Below, piece after piece: positions 34,227 through 42,727 of a stretch of 64,000 nt of DNA. The notes under the pieces are model-generated. The model was not told the origin of the DNA. It did not search any database and saw nothing but the letters and a program-made list of their open reading frames with translations. This DNA is from JAGXKT01 sp964531695. Its GTDB lineage: Bacteria; Planctomycetota; Phycisphaerae; SM23-33. A program made the translations under genes and the position numbers. The stretch spans positions 62,001-126,000 of the forward strand of contig CAZHEH010000001.1 in NCBI GenBank assembly GCA_964531695.1. Direction: 5' to 3'. The number at the start of each line of letters is the position of its first letter. The first letter of the stretch is position 1.

Positions 34227-34775
34227 ATCGCAAGGAACTTCAGAGCCGCTCGTGACACGGGGAAGAACCTCCGCACGAACACGCGCATTCGCATCTCACC
34301 GATCCGGCTGATCGACGAGAACAACGAGCAGGTCGGCATCGTGGAGACCAAGGACGCCCTGGACCGCGCGCAGAAGGCGGGCCTGGACCTGGTCGAGGTC
34401 GCGCCGAACAGCCGCCCGCCCGTATGCCGCATCATGGACTACGGGAAGTGGAAGTACTCGCAGCGGAAGAAGGAACAGAAGGCCAAGGCCCAGCGTCACG
34501 AGACCGAGATGAAGCAGGTCCGCATCCGCACGCCGAAAATCGGCGAGCACGACCTTCACATCAAGGTCAACCGGGCCCGAGACTTCCTGGAGCGCGGCGA
34601 CCGCGTGCAGTTCTCGTTGCGGTTCCGCGGGCGCGAGCTGGCCCACGTGGACGAGGGCTACCGCGTCTTCGAGCAAATCCGCGATGAGCTGTCGGACATC
34701 TCGAAGGTCGAGCGTCCGCCGCGGCGCGAGGGCCGGCGCATCACGCTGATGCTGTCCCCGAACAAAGCGAAGTGA
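34227..34775 (+). CDS. infC: Translation initiation factor IF-3, ATC start
   Basis: 182 residues if started at ATC 34227. AGGAG lies 8 bases before this ATC; there is no in-frame ATG, GTG or TTG between the thrS stop and residue 41, which is already inside the N domain, so a canonical start would cut the protein. The N-terminus then reads ARNFRAARDTGKNLRTNTRI, as in IF-3. N domain has RLIDENNEQVG and APNSRPPVCRIMDYGKWKY; C domain has KQVRIRTPKIGEHDLHIKV. infC genes often start at AUU/AUC/AUA, and IF-3 rejects such starts, giving autoregulation. Confidence 0.92.
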   Translation: MARNFRAARDTGKNLRTNTRIRISPIRLIDENNEQVGIVETKDALDRAQKAGLDLVEVAPNSRPPVCRIMDYGKWKYSQRKKEQKAKAQRHETEMKQVRIRTPKIGEHDLHIKVNRARDFLERGDRVQFSLRFRGRELAHVDEGYRVFEQIRDELSDISKVERPPRREGRRITLMLSPNKAK

Positions 34776-34794
34776 GCGGCCCGCGGCCGGGGCG

Positions 34795-35346
34795 TCACGT
34801 GCCCGCGGCCGCGCGCGCGGCCCGCGTGATCTCCGGGTCCAGCTCCCCCGGCGGGTAGAGTTCGGACAGCGGCTGCCCGTGTCGCTCGGCCAGCCATTCC
34901 CGAAGCGGCCTGCCCTCGCCGGGCAGCAGCAGGTCCGGAGCCAGCTCCAGGATCGGCAGCGCCACGAAAGGACGCTCCAGATCGGGGTGCGGCAGATGCA
35001 GGTCCGGCTCGTCGGCGACGCGGTCCCCACACAGGATCAGGTCCAGGTCGATCGGCCGGGGAGCGTACTTGTCGCCCGTTCGGGTCCGGCCCAGTTCGTT
35101 CTCGATTCGCGACAGGAGCGCCTTGATCTCCCGCGGCCCGAGGTCCGTGGCCAGCTCGCACACGCCGTTGACGTATCCCGGCTGCCCGGACGGCCCGAGC
35201 GGAACCGTCCGGTAGACGCTGGAGCAGGACAGGCGCCCCACGCAGCCGGCCAGTCGGCTCAGCGCGGCCGGGATGTTGCCCGCCGGGCGGATGTTCGACC
35301 CGAAGGCCACGTAGCAGCGGGCGGCGCTATCCGGGTCATTCGCCAT
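34795..35346 (-). CDS. folK: 2-amino-4-hydroxy-6-hydroxymethyldihydropteridine pyrophosphokinase
   Basis: 183 residues. HPPK marks: VAFGSNIRPAGN, YVNGVCELAT, the metal-binding RPIDLDLILCG and LPHPDLERPFVALPILELAP. Adds pyrophosphate from ATP to hydroxymethyldihydropterin in folate synthesis. Its ATG lies inside the end of folB (11-base overlap), so the two are translated together. Slightly longer than the usual 160, with a C-terminal extension ending in an Ala-rich tail. Confidence 0.94.
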   Translation of the reverse strand: MANDPDSAARCYVAFGSNIRPAGNIPAALSRLAGCVGRLSCSSVYRTVPLGPSGQPGYVNGVCELATDLGPREIKALLSRIENELGRTRTGDKYAPRPIDLDLILCGDRVADEPDLHLPHPDLERPFVALPILELAPDLLLPGEGRPLREWLAERHGQPLSELYPPGELDPEITRAARAAAGT

Positions 35347-35716
35347 CGCCCTCTTCCCAGCGGACGATCTCCACGCCGACGGTTCGGGCCCAGCGCAGGG
35401 CGCCGGGCTTCTCCACGAGCACGCGAACGCCCCGCACCTTCTGGCGCTTCAGACACAGGTCGGCGACGCCCTGGGCGAGCCGTTCGACGAGGTAGAAGCT
35501 CGACGCCTCCACCAGGTCCACCACGGCCAGCTTGATCTCCTTGTAGTCGACCGTGTCGACCATGTTGTCCGACCGTCCCGCCTTGCGCAGGTCCGCGTGC
35601 AGCGTGATGTTGATCACCACGTCCTGCTTGACTCGCCGCTCCTCGGGGTTGATGCCGATGATACACCGCAGCCGCAGATCCCGGATGTGGATGAGGTCCA
35701 GCCGGTCGTCATTCAT
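35336..35716 (-). CDS. folB: Dihydroneopterin aldolase
   Basis: 126 residues. FolB/tunnelling fold: LIHIRDLRLRCIIGINPEER, VNITLHADLRKAG, VDYKEIKLAVVDLVEASSFYLVE with the catalytic Glu/Lys region, and VRVLVEKPGAL. Cleaves dihydroneopterin to hydroxymethyldihydropterin and glycolaldehyde, or epimerises related pterins. It overlaps the SDR gene upstream by 8 bases and folK downstream by 11 bases, forming a tight operon. Confidence 0.92.
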   Translation of the reverse strand: MNDDRLDLIHIRDLRLRCIIGINPEERRVKQDVVINITLHADLRKAGRSDNMVDTVDYKEIKLAVVDLVEASSFYLVERLAQGVADLCLKRQKVRGVRVLVEKPGALRWARTVGVEIVRWEEGDGE

Positions 35717-36461
35717 ACATGCGCCCCTTCATGTGCCGTCCGCCATCGACGTAGATGACCTGCCCGGTGATAAACTCGCTGGCCAGCAGGAAGCGGATCG
35801 CTCGGGTGATGCCCGCCGCGCTGCCCACGCGGTTCAACGGGTTCGTGTGCGCCAGCCGCGTGAGGTAGCTCTCGTCCTCGCCGGGCGGCGGCAGAATCAG
35901 CCCCGGCGCGACGGCGTTGACCGACACGAGCGGAGCCAGCTCCATCGCCAGCATCCGCGTGAGCGTCAGCAGCATTCGCTTGGACAGATGATACGCCGCA
36001 TGCTCGCGATCGTAGTCCACCACGCGGCTGTCCAACAGGTTCACGACATGCCCCGGCCGGCCCTGTGCCGCCATCGCGCGGCTCAGCAGCAGCGGCGCCT
36101 CGGCGTGTACGCGGACGTTCGCCTCGATCCGCTCGGGCGGCACGTCCACGATGTGGTCGGGCGTGAACATCGACGCGTTGTTCACCAGCACGTCCGGCGG
36201 GCCGGCGTTTTCGATCGCCCACGGCACCATCGCATCGACCGCGTTGAGGTCGCTCAGGTCGCACTGGAGCGTCCAGGCGTCGCGGCCCAGCTCGCGCACG
36301 CCCGAGGCCGTCCGCTCCGCCTCGTCCGCCGAGCGATTGTAGTGGACGACCACATCGGCGCCGTCGGCCGCCAGCGCGAGCGCGGTGGCCCGCCCCAGCC
36401 GCCGAGCGGCGCCCGTGACCATCGCCGTCTTACCCGCGAGAGGCAGCGTCTTCATCGCCAT
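35709..36461 (-). CDS. folM: Pteridine reductase/dihydromonapterin reductase-like SDR
   Basis: 250 residues, ATG with GGGAG 9 bases upstream. A short-chain dehydrogenase with TGAARRLGR at 16-24; the TGxxxRxG form is typical of pteridine reductase 1 and FolM rather than the usual TGxxxGxG. NNASMF, the YxxxK in AAYHLSK, and VNAVAPG follow. The operon with folB and folK supports a pterin substrate: reduction of dihydromonapterin, dihydrobiopterin or dihydrofolate with NADPH. The exact substrate is inferred from context. Confidence 0.83.
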   Translation of the reverse strand: MAMKTLPLAGKTAMVTGAARRLGRATALALAADGADVVVHYNRSADEAERTASGVRELGRDAWTLQCDLSDLNAVDAMVPWAIENAGPPDVLVNNASMFTPDHIVDVPPERIEANVRVHAEAPLLLSRAMAAQGRPGHVVNLLDSRVVDYDREHAAYHLSKRMLLTLTRMLAMELAPLVSVNAVAPGLILPPPGEDESYLTRLAHTNPLNRVGSAAGITRAIRFLLASEFITGQVIYVDGGRHMKGRMYE

Positions 36462-36541
36462 CGGCGTATCTCCCGGCCGTACCGGCCAGTGAGACTATCG
36501 CACGATCCGGCCGTGGCTTCCAGGGGCCGGTCGTCGGGCGG

Positions 36542-36871
36542 CTACGCCGCGTCAAACTTGGCCGCGAGGATGAAGTCGCTCTCGGTCAACCCGTCGATCT
36601 CGTGGGTATGGATGTCGACCTCCACCTTTCCGTAGGTCAGATGGATCATCGGATGGTGGCCCTGCTGCTCGGCGATCTCACCGATACGGTTCGTGAAGTC
36701 CAGCGCCTGGCGGAAGTCGTCGAACGTGTACTGCTTGTGCAGATGGTGTCCGTCCACCACGTCCCAGGCGTTGTCCAGGTTCTCGGCCAACTCGTCGAGC
36801 TGCGGTCCGGCCAAGGGCGGCACATCGCCCCGGCAGGGCTGGCACTTCTTCTCTGAAAGCTGCGTTTCCAT
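36542..36871 (-). CDS. phhB: Pterin-4a-carbinolamine dehydratase
   Basis: 109 residues from ATG 36871, with AAGGA 6 bases upstream; the frame extends upstream without conserved sequence. PCD marks: HHLHKQYTFDDFRQALDFTN, GHHPMIHLTYGKVEVDIHTH and the end GLTESDFILAAKFD. Dehydrates 4a-hydroxytetrahydropterin, either to recycle a pterin cofactor or in place of a missing folate enzyme. It lies 80 bases upstream of folM on the same strand, giving a pterin gene set phhB, folM, folB, folK. No aromatic amino acid hydroxylase is in the window. Confidence 0.93.
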   Translation of the reverse strand: METQLSEKKCQPCRGDVPPLAGPQLDELAENLDNAWDVVDGHHLHKQYTFDDFRQALDFTNRIGEIAEQQGHHPMIHLTYGKVEVDIHTHEIDGLTESDFILAAKFDAA

Positions 36872-37126
36872 GGGAGATCCTTTCCGCCGCGACGCACGGC
36901 CGCGACTATGCGCAATTCTATGCGCCGCCGGAGAGCTTTTTCGGGTCACGCCCGAGGCGTGCAATCCCGCCGGGAGAAATGGCCCATCGTGCCCCCTGCC
37001 TTCCGCCCTTGCCCGTCCGCGATACCGGCCCGGCCGCGGGGCCGCCGGGCGACGACGTGAATCCACCGCGGGCCGGCGCGGATCCGCCGCGCCGAGCCGC
37101 TCTACGGACAAGGGGGAACGGGGCGC

Positions 37127-40100
37127 CTACGCGATGCGCAGGACGGTCTTCAGCAGGAACATGGCCGCGAGGTAGACCACCAGGTACACGCTCAGCCACC
37201 AGCCCTTGCCCCAGGCCGGACCGTCGAAGATGTAGGCGAAGGTCTGCTGCGTCGGCTGCTTGTACTTCGTGGAGTAGCTCAGCTTGACGGCCAGCAGCGG
37301 GGCCGGCTCCGGCTTTTTCTCGCTTGCGGATTCGCCGTCGTCGCCGCCTTCCTTCGGCTCCGGACGGTCCTCAGGCGGAAGCTCCGCCCAGCCCGCCACC
37401 GTCTGCGGCGCCGGCGGCTCCCACTGGCCCATCGCCGCTGTGATCTCGACCGGCCGGCCCTTGTCGGCCTCGACCCGAATGTCGTAGCGCCCCGGCTTGC
37501 GCGGCGCGGCGAGCGTCCAGGTCAGCTTGCGCGCCGGCACCGCCACCTTCGGCTCCGTGTAGGCGTGCACTCGCTCCGCCAACGCGTCCAGCATGCCCCG
37601 GGACGACGCATCCTCCGGCCGCCCGAGCGCCGCCGGCGGCGAGCTCATGCGCTTCTCGAGCGTCCGCAACTGCTCCTTCACGTCGAACAGCGACTGCGAC
37701 GGCGTACCTCGCGCGATGGACATCTCCTCCGGCGGCGTCAGCGTCACGGAGCCCGGGTAGTCCCCGCGCACGATCGCCGTGACCGTGATGTCCTCTCTCG
37801 GATCCGGCGTGTAGGCACCGGGGCCGATCCGGCCCGGCAGCCACACGAACGACATGACCATCGGCCCGAGGATGATCGCGAGCGGCACGAACGCCGCCGC
37901 CACCACGCGCATCTGCACCGGCCCGGCCAGGCGCTGCAGCTCCTTGCGCCGCGGAGAGTCCTTCGGCAGCTTGGCCGCTTCCTTGCGAAGCGCGGCCGCA
38001 CGCTTCTTGGCCACCCGCAGGCGGGTGTTGTCCGTCAGGAATCGTTGTCCGAGCATCGTCAGCGTCGCCAGCGCGACCGCCAGGACGATCACCACGCCCT
38101 CCTTGGACCACGCCACCACGACCGGCCAGAGGGCCGCGTCGACCACCTCCATCGACACGTTGTAGAGCCACTGGCCCGGCAGGAAGAACACGATCACGAG
38201 GTACAGACCCCAGATCAGCAGGCCCCAGTTGCGGACCTCCGCCGCGAGCTTCTCCCGCGGGCCCTTCGGCGGCGGCACCATGGAATGCGGCACGTTCGTG
38301 TCGTTCGGGTCGACCTCGGGCTCGCCGGCCTCCGCGAAGGCCGCTTCCGCCTCCTCGGGCGTGCCGCGCAGCATGGCGCCCTGGTTGCCGTCCAGCGTGA
38401 CCGTCTCCCCGTCCTCCAACAGGCGGGTCGCGTTGGCAAGCACGATGGCCGGAATGCCCATCTCCCGCGCGACGACCGCCCCGTGCGAGAGCGATCCGCC
38501 GCACTCAATGACCAGCCCGACGGCGTTGACGAACAGCGGCGTCCAGCTCGGATCCGTGCTCGGGCAGACCAGCACGTAGCCCTCGCCCAGCTCTCCGGCC
38601 TTCTCGGGCGTCTCCACGATCCGCGCGGGGCCGGTGCACACCCCGCTCGATATCGGCAGCGCCGTGTGCCGCGCCTCGCCCTCAAGCTTGGGCTGGGCGC
38701 CGAGCTCGGCAATATCCTCCTCCCGAATGACGTTCGGCAGGACGAGCTTGGCCTCGGCGTTCCGCTCGACGCGTCGCGCCTCGATCAGGTGCAGCGGCGC
38801 GAAGCCCGTCGTCAGCGCGTCGCCCAGCTCCTCGAAGGTCAGCAGGAACACGTCCTCGCCGATCTCGAGCCGGCGGCCGGCCTCCAGCGCGAGGTCTCGC
38901 AGCAGATCGTAGCCGAGCATCAGGTAGTACTTGCCGTCCTCGCGGAACCGGACGTACCGGTGCAGCAGGTCCAGCCGGGAGCGGAACTCCTCGCGCTGCT
39001 TGCGGGACAGCCCGTCCATGAGCCGCTCGGCCTTGGCCTGCGACTCGGCCGCGCGCTTGCGATGCATCTCGACGGGGCTCTGGCCCGTCGTAAGCCGCGA
39101 GACGAGGGAACGGACGCCGTCCGGACGCTCCCGCCAGCGCGGGGCGGCCAGGTCGAACTCGGCCGGGGCGCGGTGCCCGTAGCGCTCCAGCCATTCTTCC
39201 AGCGTCTTGTCGCCGCGAGCGATCTCGTAGAGCCCCTGTCCGGACAGGATCGTCTCGTCCGCCGGCCCACCGGCCGAGAGCAGGTTGACCGTTTCGTTCG
39301 GGGCCTCCTCCCAGGCGTGCTCGGCCACGAAGCCGCGCAGCTCCTCCATCGCCATGCCGGTGATCAAGCTCGGCAGCAGGGACCGCGGCGCGAACTCATC
39401 CATCACCTGGTGCTCGCGCTGGCGCCAAAGCTCGAACCACTCCTCCGTGGACAGCCGCGTCAGGTCGCGCTGTTTCTCTTGGTTCACCCAGCCGACGAAT
39501 TCGGGGATGTACTCCTCGTCCAGCCGGCGGTCGTAGTCGACCGCGAGCGTCTCGAGGCGCTTGTTGATCGCGGCCAGCTTGCCGCCGACGCGCATCTGGT
39601 CGCGGATGCCGCCGGCCGGCACGGTCGGCGGGCCCTGGGCCGCGTCGGGGTTCGCCCGGAGGAGGTCCAGGTCGTACTCGAACGGGAAGTCCTCGAAGAA
39701 CATGTCCGGCGCGCGGCTGAGGTCCATGTAGATCCGCCCGCCGACGAGGTCCAGAAACCCCTCGCGGCAGACGCTCGGGGCGGGCTCGAAGCCCACGTCC
39801 CGGTACATCCGGCCGAAGCCGCCGTCGCCCGACATGAAACGCTTGATGACGCTCCAGGTCAGCGGGTGCGGGTGCGGCAGCGTCTCGGAGATGTTGTGGC
39901 GGACCCAGTCCCCCCGGCCCTGGCCCTTCCAGCGGCGCAGGTCCGCGCGGGTCTGCTGGAGCCGGCGCTCGTACGCCTCGGCGTCCTCGAGGGTCGTCAC
40001 CGCACGCGACTGGAGCAGGTACACCTTGCCCCCGGCGATGGCCCATTCGATGTCCTGCGCCGAGCCGTAATGGTCCATGACCCGCAACCCGAGCTTCCAG

Positions 40101-40813
40101 AGGGCGTACACGTCCTGGCTGGTCAGGCAAACGACCGTCCGCCGGGCCTCCTCGACGTCCGTCTGTTGGTGCGTGCCGGGCTGAATGGCCGTCCGCTTGT
40201 CGCCGACGTTCACGCTGCTCACCGCCCCCGTCGCGCGGTCCACGATCAGCGTGTCCGGCTGCACGAGGCCCGACACGACCGCCTCGCCGAGACCCCAGCT
40301 CGCCTCGATGAGCATCTCGGCCTGCGAGCCCGTCCGCGGGTTGGCCGTGAACAGGACGCCCGCCACCTCGGACGGCACCAACTCCTGCACCACCACGGCC
40401 ATGGCGACCTGCGACAGGTCGATGCCCTTGCTGGCCAGGTAGGTCCGCGTGCGGTCCGTGTCGATGCTGGCCCAGCACTTGCCGACCGCGTCCAGCACGT
40501 CCTCCTCGCCCTGCACGTCCAGGTAGGTCTCGTATTGCCCGGCCATCGAGGCGCCGCTCATGTCCTCGGCCGTGGCGGAAGACCGGACGGCGACCACCGG
40601 CGAGCCGATCGCGCGGTACGCCTCCCGGATCGCGTCCGCCACGGTTCCGTCCATCGCCCCCCCGGCCGCGTGGTAGGCGTGCGTCGTTACGACGAAGCCC
40701 GACGGAACGGGGAAGCCCGCGCTGATCAGCCGGGCGAGGTTGATCGCCTTGCCGCCGACGATGTCGGCGTCGTGGCACTCGGCCAGAGGCAGTACGAGGG
40801 GGCCGGCAGGCAT
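37127..40813 (-). CDS. PEP-synthase/rifampin-phosphotransferase-like enzyme fused to an Oxa1-like membrane domain
   Basis: 1228 residues from ATG 40813, which shares one base with the stop of the gene upstream (TGATG) and has GGGGAGGAG before it. An ATP-grasp domain (about 10-330: GGKAINLARLISAGFPVPSG, RSSATAEDMSGASMAGQ, ASWGLGEAVVSGLV) leads to a helical middle and a swivelling domain with GGSLSHGAVVAREMGIPAI, catalytic His777. The PEP-binding barrel of true PEP synthase is absent; the order resembles rifampin phosphotransferase. From about 861 comes a membrane part: two segments, a basic coiled coil (925-965), another segment (967-990), a beta domain and a final segment (1206-1226), resembling the DUF106/EMC3/Oxa1 layout. 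Substrate unknown. Confidence 0.7.
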   Translation of the reverse strand: MPAGPLVLPLAECHDADIVGGKAINLARLISAGFPVPSGFVVTTHAYHAAGGAMDGTVADAIREAYRAIGSPVVAVRSSATAEDMSGASMAGQYETYLDVQGEEDVLDAVGKCWASIDTDRTRTYLASKGIDLSQVAMAVVVQELVPSEVAGVLFTANPRTGSQAEMLIEASWGLGEAVVSGLVQPDTLIVDRATGAVSSVNVGDKRTAIQPGTHQQTDVEEARRTVVCLTSQDVYALWKLGLRVMDHYGSAQDIEWAIAGGKVYLLQSRAVTTLEDAEAYERRLQQTRADLRRWKGQGRGDWVRHNISETLPHPHPLTWSVIKRFMSGDGGFGRMYRDVGFEPAPSVCREGFLDLVGGRIYMDLSRAPDMFFEDFPFEYDLDLLRANPDAAQGPPTVPAGGIRDQMRVGGKLAAINKRLETLAVDYDRRLDEEYIPEFVGWVNQEKQRDLTRLSTEEWFELWRQREHQVMDEFAPRSLLPSLITGMAMEELRGFVAEHAWEEAPNETVNLLSAGGPADETILSGQGLYEIARGDKTLEEWLERYGHRAPAEFDLAAPRWRERPDGVRSLVSRLTTGQSPVEMHRKRAAESQAKAERLMDGLSRKQREEFRSRLDLLHRYVRFREDGKYYLMLGYDLLRDLALEAGRRLEIGEDVFLLTFEELGDALTTGFAPLHLIEARRVERNAEAKLVLPNVIREEDIAELGAQPKLEGEARHTALPISSGVCTGPARIVETPEKAGELGEGYVLVCPSTDPSWTPLFVNAVGLVIECGGSLSHGAVVAREMGIPAIVLANATRLLEDGETVTLDGNQGAMLRGTPEEAEAAFAEAGEPEVDPNDTNVPHSMVPPPKGPREKLAAEVRNWGLLIWGLYLVIVFFLPGQWLYNVSMEVVDAALWPVVVAWSKEGVVIVLAVALATLTMLGQRFLTDNTRLRVAKKRAAALRKEAAKLPKDSPRRKELQRLAGPVQMRVVAAAFVPLAIILGPMVMSFVWLPGRIGPGAYTPDPREDITVTAIVRGDYPGSVTLTPPEEMSIARGTPSQSLFDVKEQLRTLEKRMSSPPAALGRPEDASSRGMLDALAERVHAYTEPKVAVPARKLTWTLAAPRKPGRYDIRVEADKGRPVEITAAMGQWEPPAPQTVAGWAELPPEDRPEPKEGGDDGESASEKKPEPAPLLAVKLSYSTKYKQPTQQTFAYIFDGPAWGKGWWLSVYLVVYLAAMFLLKTVLRIA

Positions 40814-42573
40814 CACTCCAACTCCTCCCCGGTGTAGCACCGCAATCCGCCCGTCTCGCTGCCGACGTACAGCATGCCATCGACGACATAAGGCGAGCTG
40901 ACGGTCAGACTCATCTCACCGGGTTCAGTCTCATCGTTGATGTAGGCCTTCTCGGCCACCTCGCCGTTGGTGACGTCGATCACCGCGAGGTAGCCGTCCG
41001 TGGAGGTGGCGTAGACGTACTTGTCCGTCACGGCCGGGCTGCACATCACGGGCGAATCGCCGTTCACGCGGGCCCGCCAGAGGATTTCCTGGGTCTCCAT
41101 GTCGATGGCGACGACCTCGCCGTTTCGGACCGGCACGATCGCGCGACCGTCGCGGACGGCGATGGCGCCGAGGATGGCGTTGGACAACTCGACCCGCCAC
41201 TGCTCCTCGCCCGTTTCGCGGTCCAGCGCCAGCACGATGCCCACCGGATCCTCGGCCACGAACACGAAGTCGCCCTTCCCGCAGCCGATCAGCACGAGTT
41301 CATCCGTAAGCGTCACTGGCCCAAAGGCGGGGTACGGCGTGTCCGTCTTCCAGATCACGCGATCCAATCCCTCGGCGGCGAGCTGCTCATCCGTCTCGGT
41401 GCGCAGGGCGTAGACGGCCTTGCCGTTGCGCCCGCTGCCGATATAGCAGATGCCGTTCTCCAGAACCGGCGAACTCTCCGGGTCCACCACCGGGTATCGC
41501 CACAATTCCTTGCCGTCGGAGATCCGCACGCACAGCACGAACCCGGGGTCGCTCTTGGGCTTGCCGTCCGGGCCCTCGACGGCCCCCGCGCCCGCCACCA
41601 CCATGTCGCCCTCGACGGCGGGTGAGCCCTCGATGTGCAGCGGCGTGGGGATCAGCCAGTTCAGCGAGCCATCCTGCGTGTTCAGGCAGATCAGCTCCGA
41701 GTTCACGTCCAGGTGGAGCCCCTGCCCGATGACGAGGTACTTGCCGTCGGGGGAGATCGCCGGCGAGCTGAAAAACCCCTTGAACTCGACCTCACGCCCG
41801 GTCTGGGGATCCGTGACCGCCGCCGTCTCCCAAAGCACGTCCCCGCTATCCGGCTCGATGCGGAAGACGCTGCCGTAGTTCCGCATCAGATCGAGGTAGC
41901 AAGACGCCCCGTAAACGGCACCCTCGACCACGGCCGGGGAGGCGAGGTACATCGTGTCATCCTCGTCCACGTCCCAGAACTGGAAGAGCCCCCGCGGCAC
42001 GTCGCCGCCGCCGAAGCCCGTGCGGCGCGGCCCGCCGCGGAAGTAGAAGCCGTCGCCCGTCGCGGCGACGTCGTCGCCGTCCTCCCCGCCATCGGGAACC
42101 GGGGGGGTTCCGGCGTCGCCGTTGGCGACCGGAGGGGCGACATCGCCGTTGCCCACCGGCTCTCCCGCCTCCAGACGCTGCCGGAGGCGCTCCACCTCGC
42201 GCTGCAGGGCGCTAATTTCACGTCGCTGGCGGGCCCACCGTTCGTTTATGCCCTTCTGCTGCTCCTCGTAAACCTTCTGCGCCGCCTCGATCCAAGTCGG
42301 CGGGTTCTCGGCTTCGTCGAGAGCGCCCGCGGCGTCGTGCTGCTTGTCGGCTCCGCCCATGGCATAAGTCGCCGCCAGGTAGATGCCAATGCCGCAGACA
42401 ACGATGATGACCGGAATATAGGGCTTTTCCTTGAACACGCGTATCAACTCCTTCGGGTTGAGCAGGACCGCCACCGCGCTGCTGAGGCCCGCGATAATGG
42501 CGGGGACAATGGCGACGCCGACGTTGACGAAGACGGGCACCACACCCACGGGCTGGTTCAACCAGTCCATCAT
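40813..42573 (-). CDS. Membrane-anchored PQQ-type beta-propeller protein
   Basis: 586 residues, ATG with GGAAAGG upstream. Two N-terminal membrane segments (about 10-40 and 50-72), a coiled coil (about 95-138, REISALQREVERLRQRLE), a Gly/Pro-rich linker and then a PQQ-like beta-propeller (about 170-586) with repeats such as SGDVLWETAAV, DGSLNWLIPTP, DGKELWRYPVV, TGEEQWRVELS and TQEILWRARVN. No PQQ-binding residues can be asserted, so it is likely a structural/scaffold propeller like BamB. Coupled by overlap to the large phosphotransferase-Oxa1-like fusion, so the two probably act together. Confidence 0.85.
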   Translation of the reverse strand: MMDWLNQPVGVVPVFVNVGVAIVPAIIAGLSSAVAVLLNPKELIRVFKEKPYIPVIIVVCGIGIYLAATYAMGGADKQHDAAGALDEAENPPTWIEAAQKVYEEQQKGINERWARQRREISALQREVERLRQRLEAGEPVGNGDVAPPVANGDAGTPPVPDGGEDGDDVAATGDGFYFRGGPRRTGFGGGDVPRGLFQFWDVDEDDTMYLASPAVVEGAVYGASCYLDLMRNYGSVFRIEPDSGDVLWETAAVTDPQTGREVEFKGFFSSPAISPDGKYLVIGQGLHLDVNSELICLNTQDGSLNWLIPTPLHIEGSPAVEGDMVVAGAGAVEGPDGKPKSDPGFVLCVRISDGKELWRYPVVDPESSPVLENGICYIGSGRNGKAVYALRTETDEQLAAEGLDRVIWKTDTPYPAFGPVTLTDELVLIGCGKGDFVFVAEDPVGIVLALDRETGEEQWRVELSNAILGAIAVRDGRAIVPVRNGEVVAIDMETQEILWRARVNGDSPVMCSPAVTDKYVYATSTDGYLAVIDVTNGEVAEKAYINDETEPGEMSLTVSSPYVVDGMLYVGSETGGLRCYTGEELE

Positions 42574-42727
42574 GTCTCGGGGTTACCTTTCCTTGCTGCG
42601 GAGACGCTTGGCGCGGCCTGTGTGGTCCCGCCGCGGCGGCGACTCCGTGGACGGGCCGGGGCGCCGGCCCGGCCCGGGGAATGAGAACTATCAGCATACC
42701 GCGCGCGGAAAGCGGCGTCCAGCGCGG

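Noticed and set aside
37127..40813. Rifampin resistance gene
   Set aside because: Domain order is similar but the substrate domain is diverged and it is fused to a membrane part; no evidence for drug binding.
37565..40837. Long plus-strand frame opposite the phosphotransferase fusion
   Set aside because: Arg/His/Val-rich without motifs; antisense shadow.
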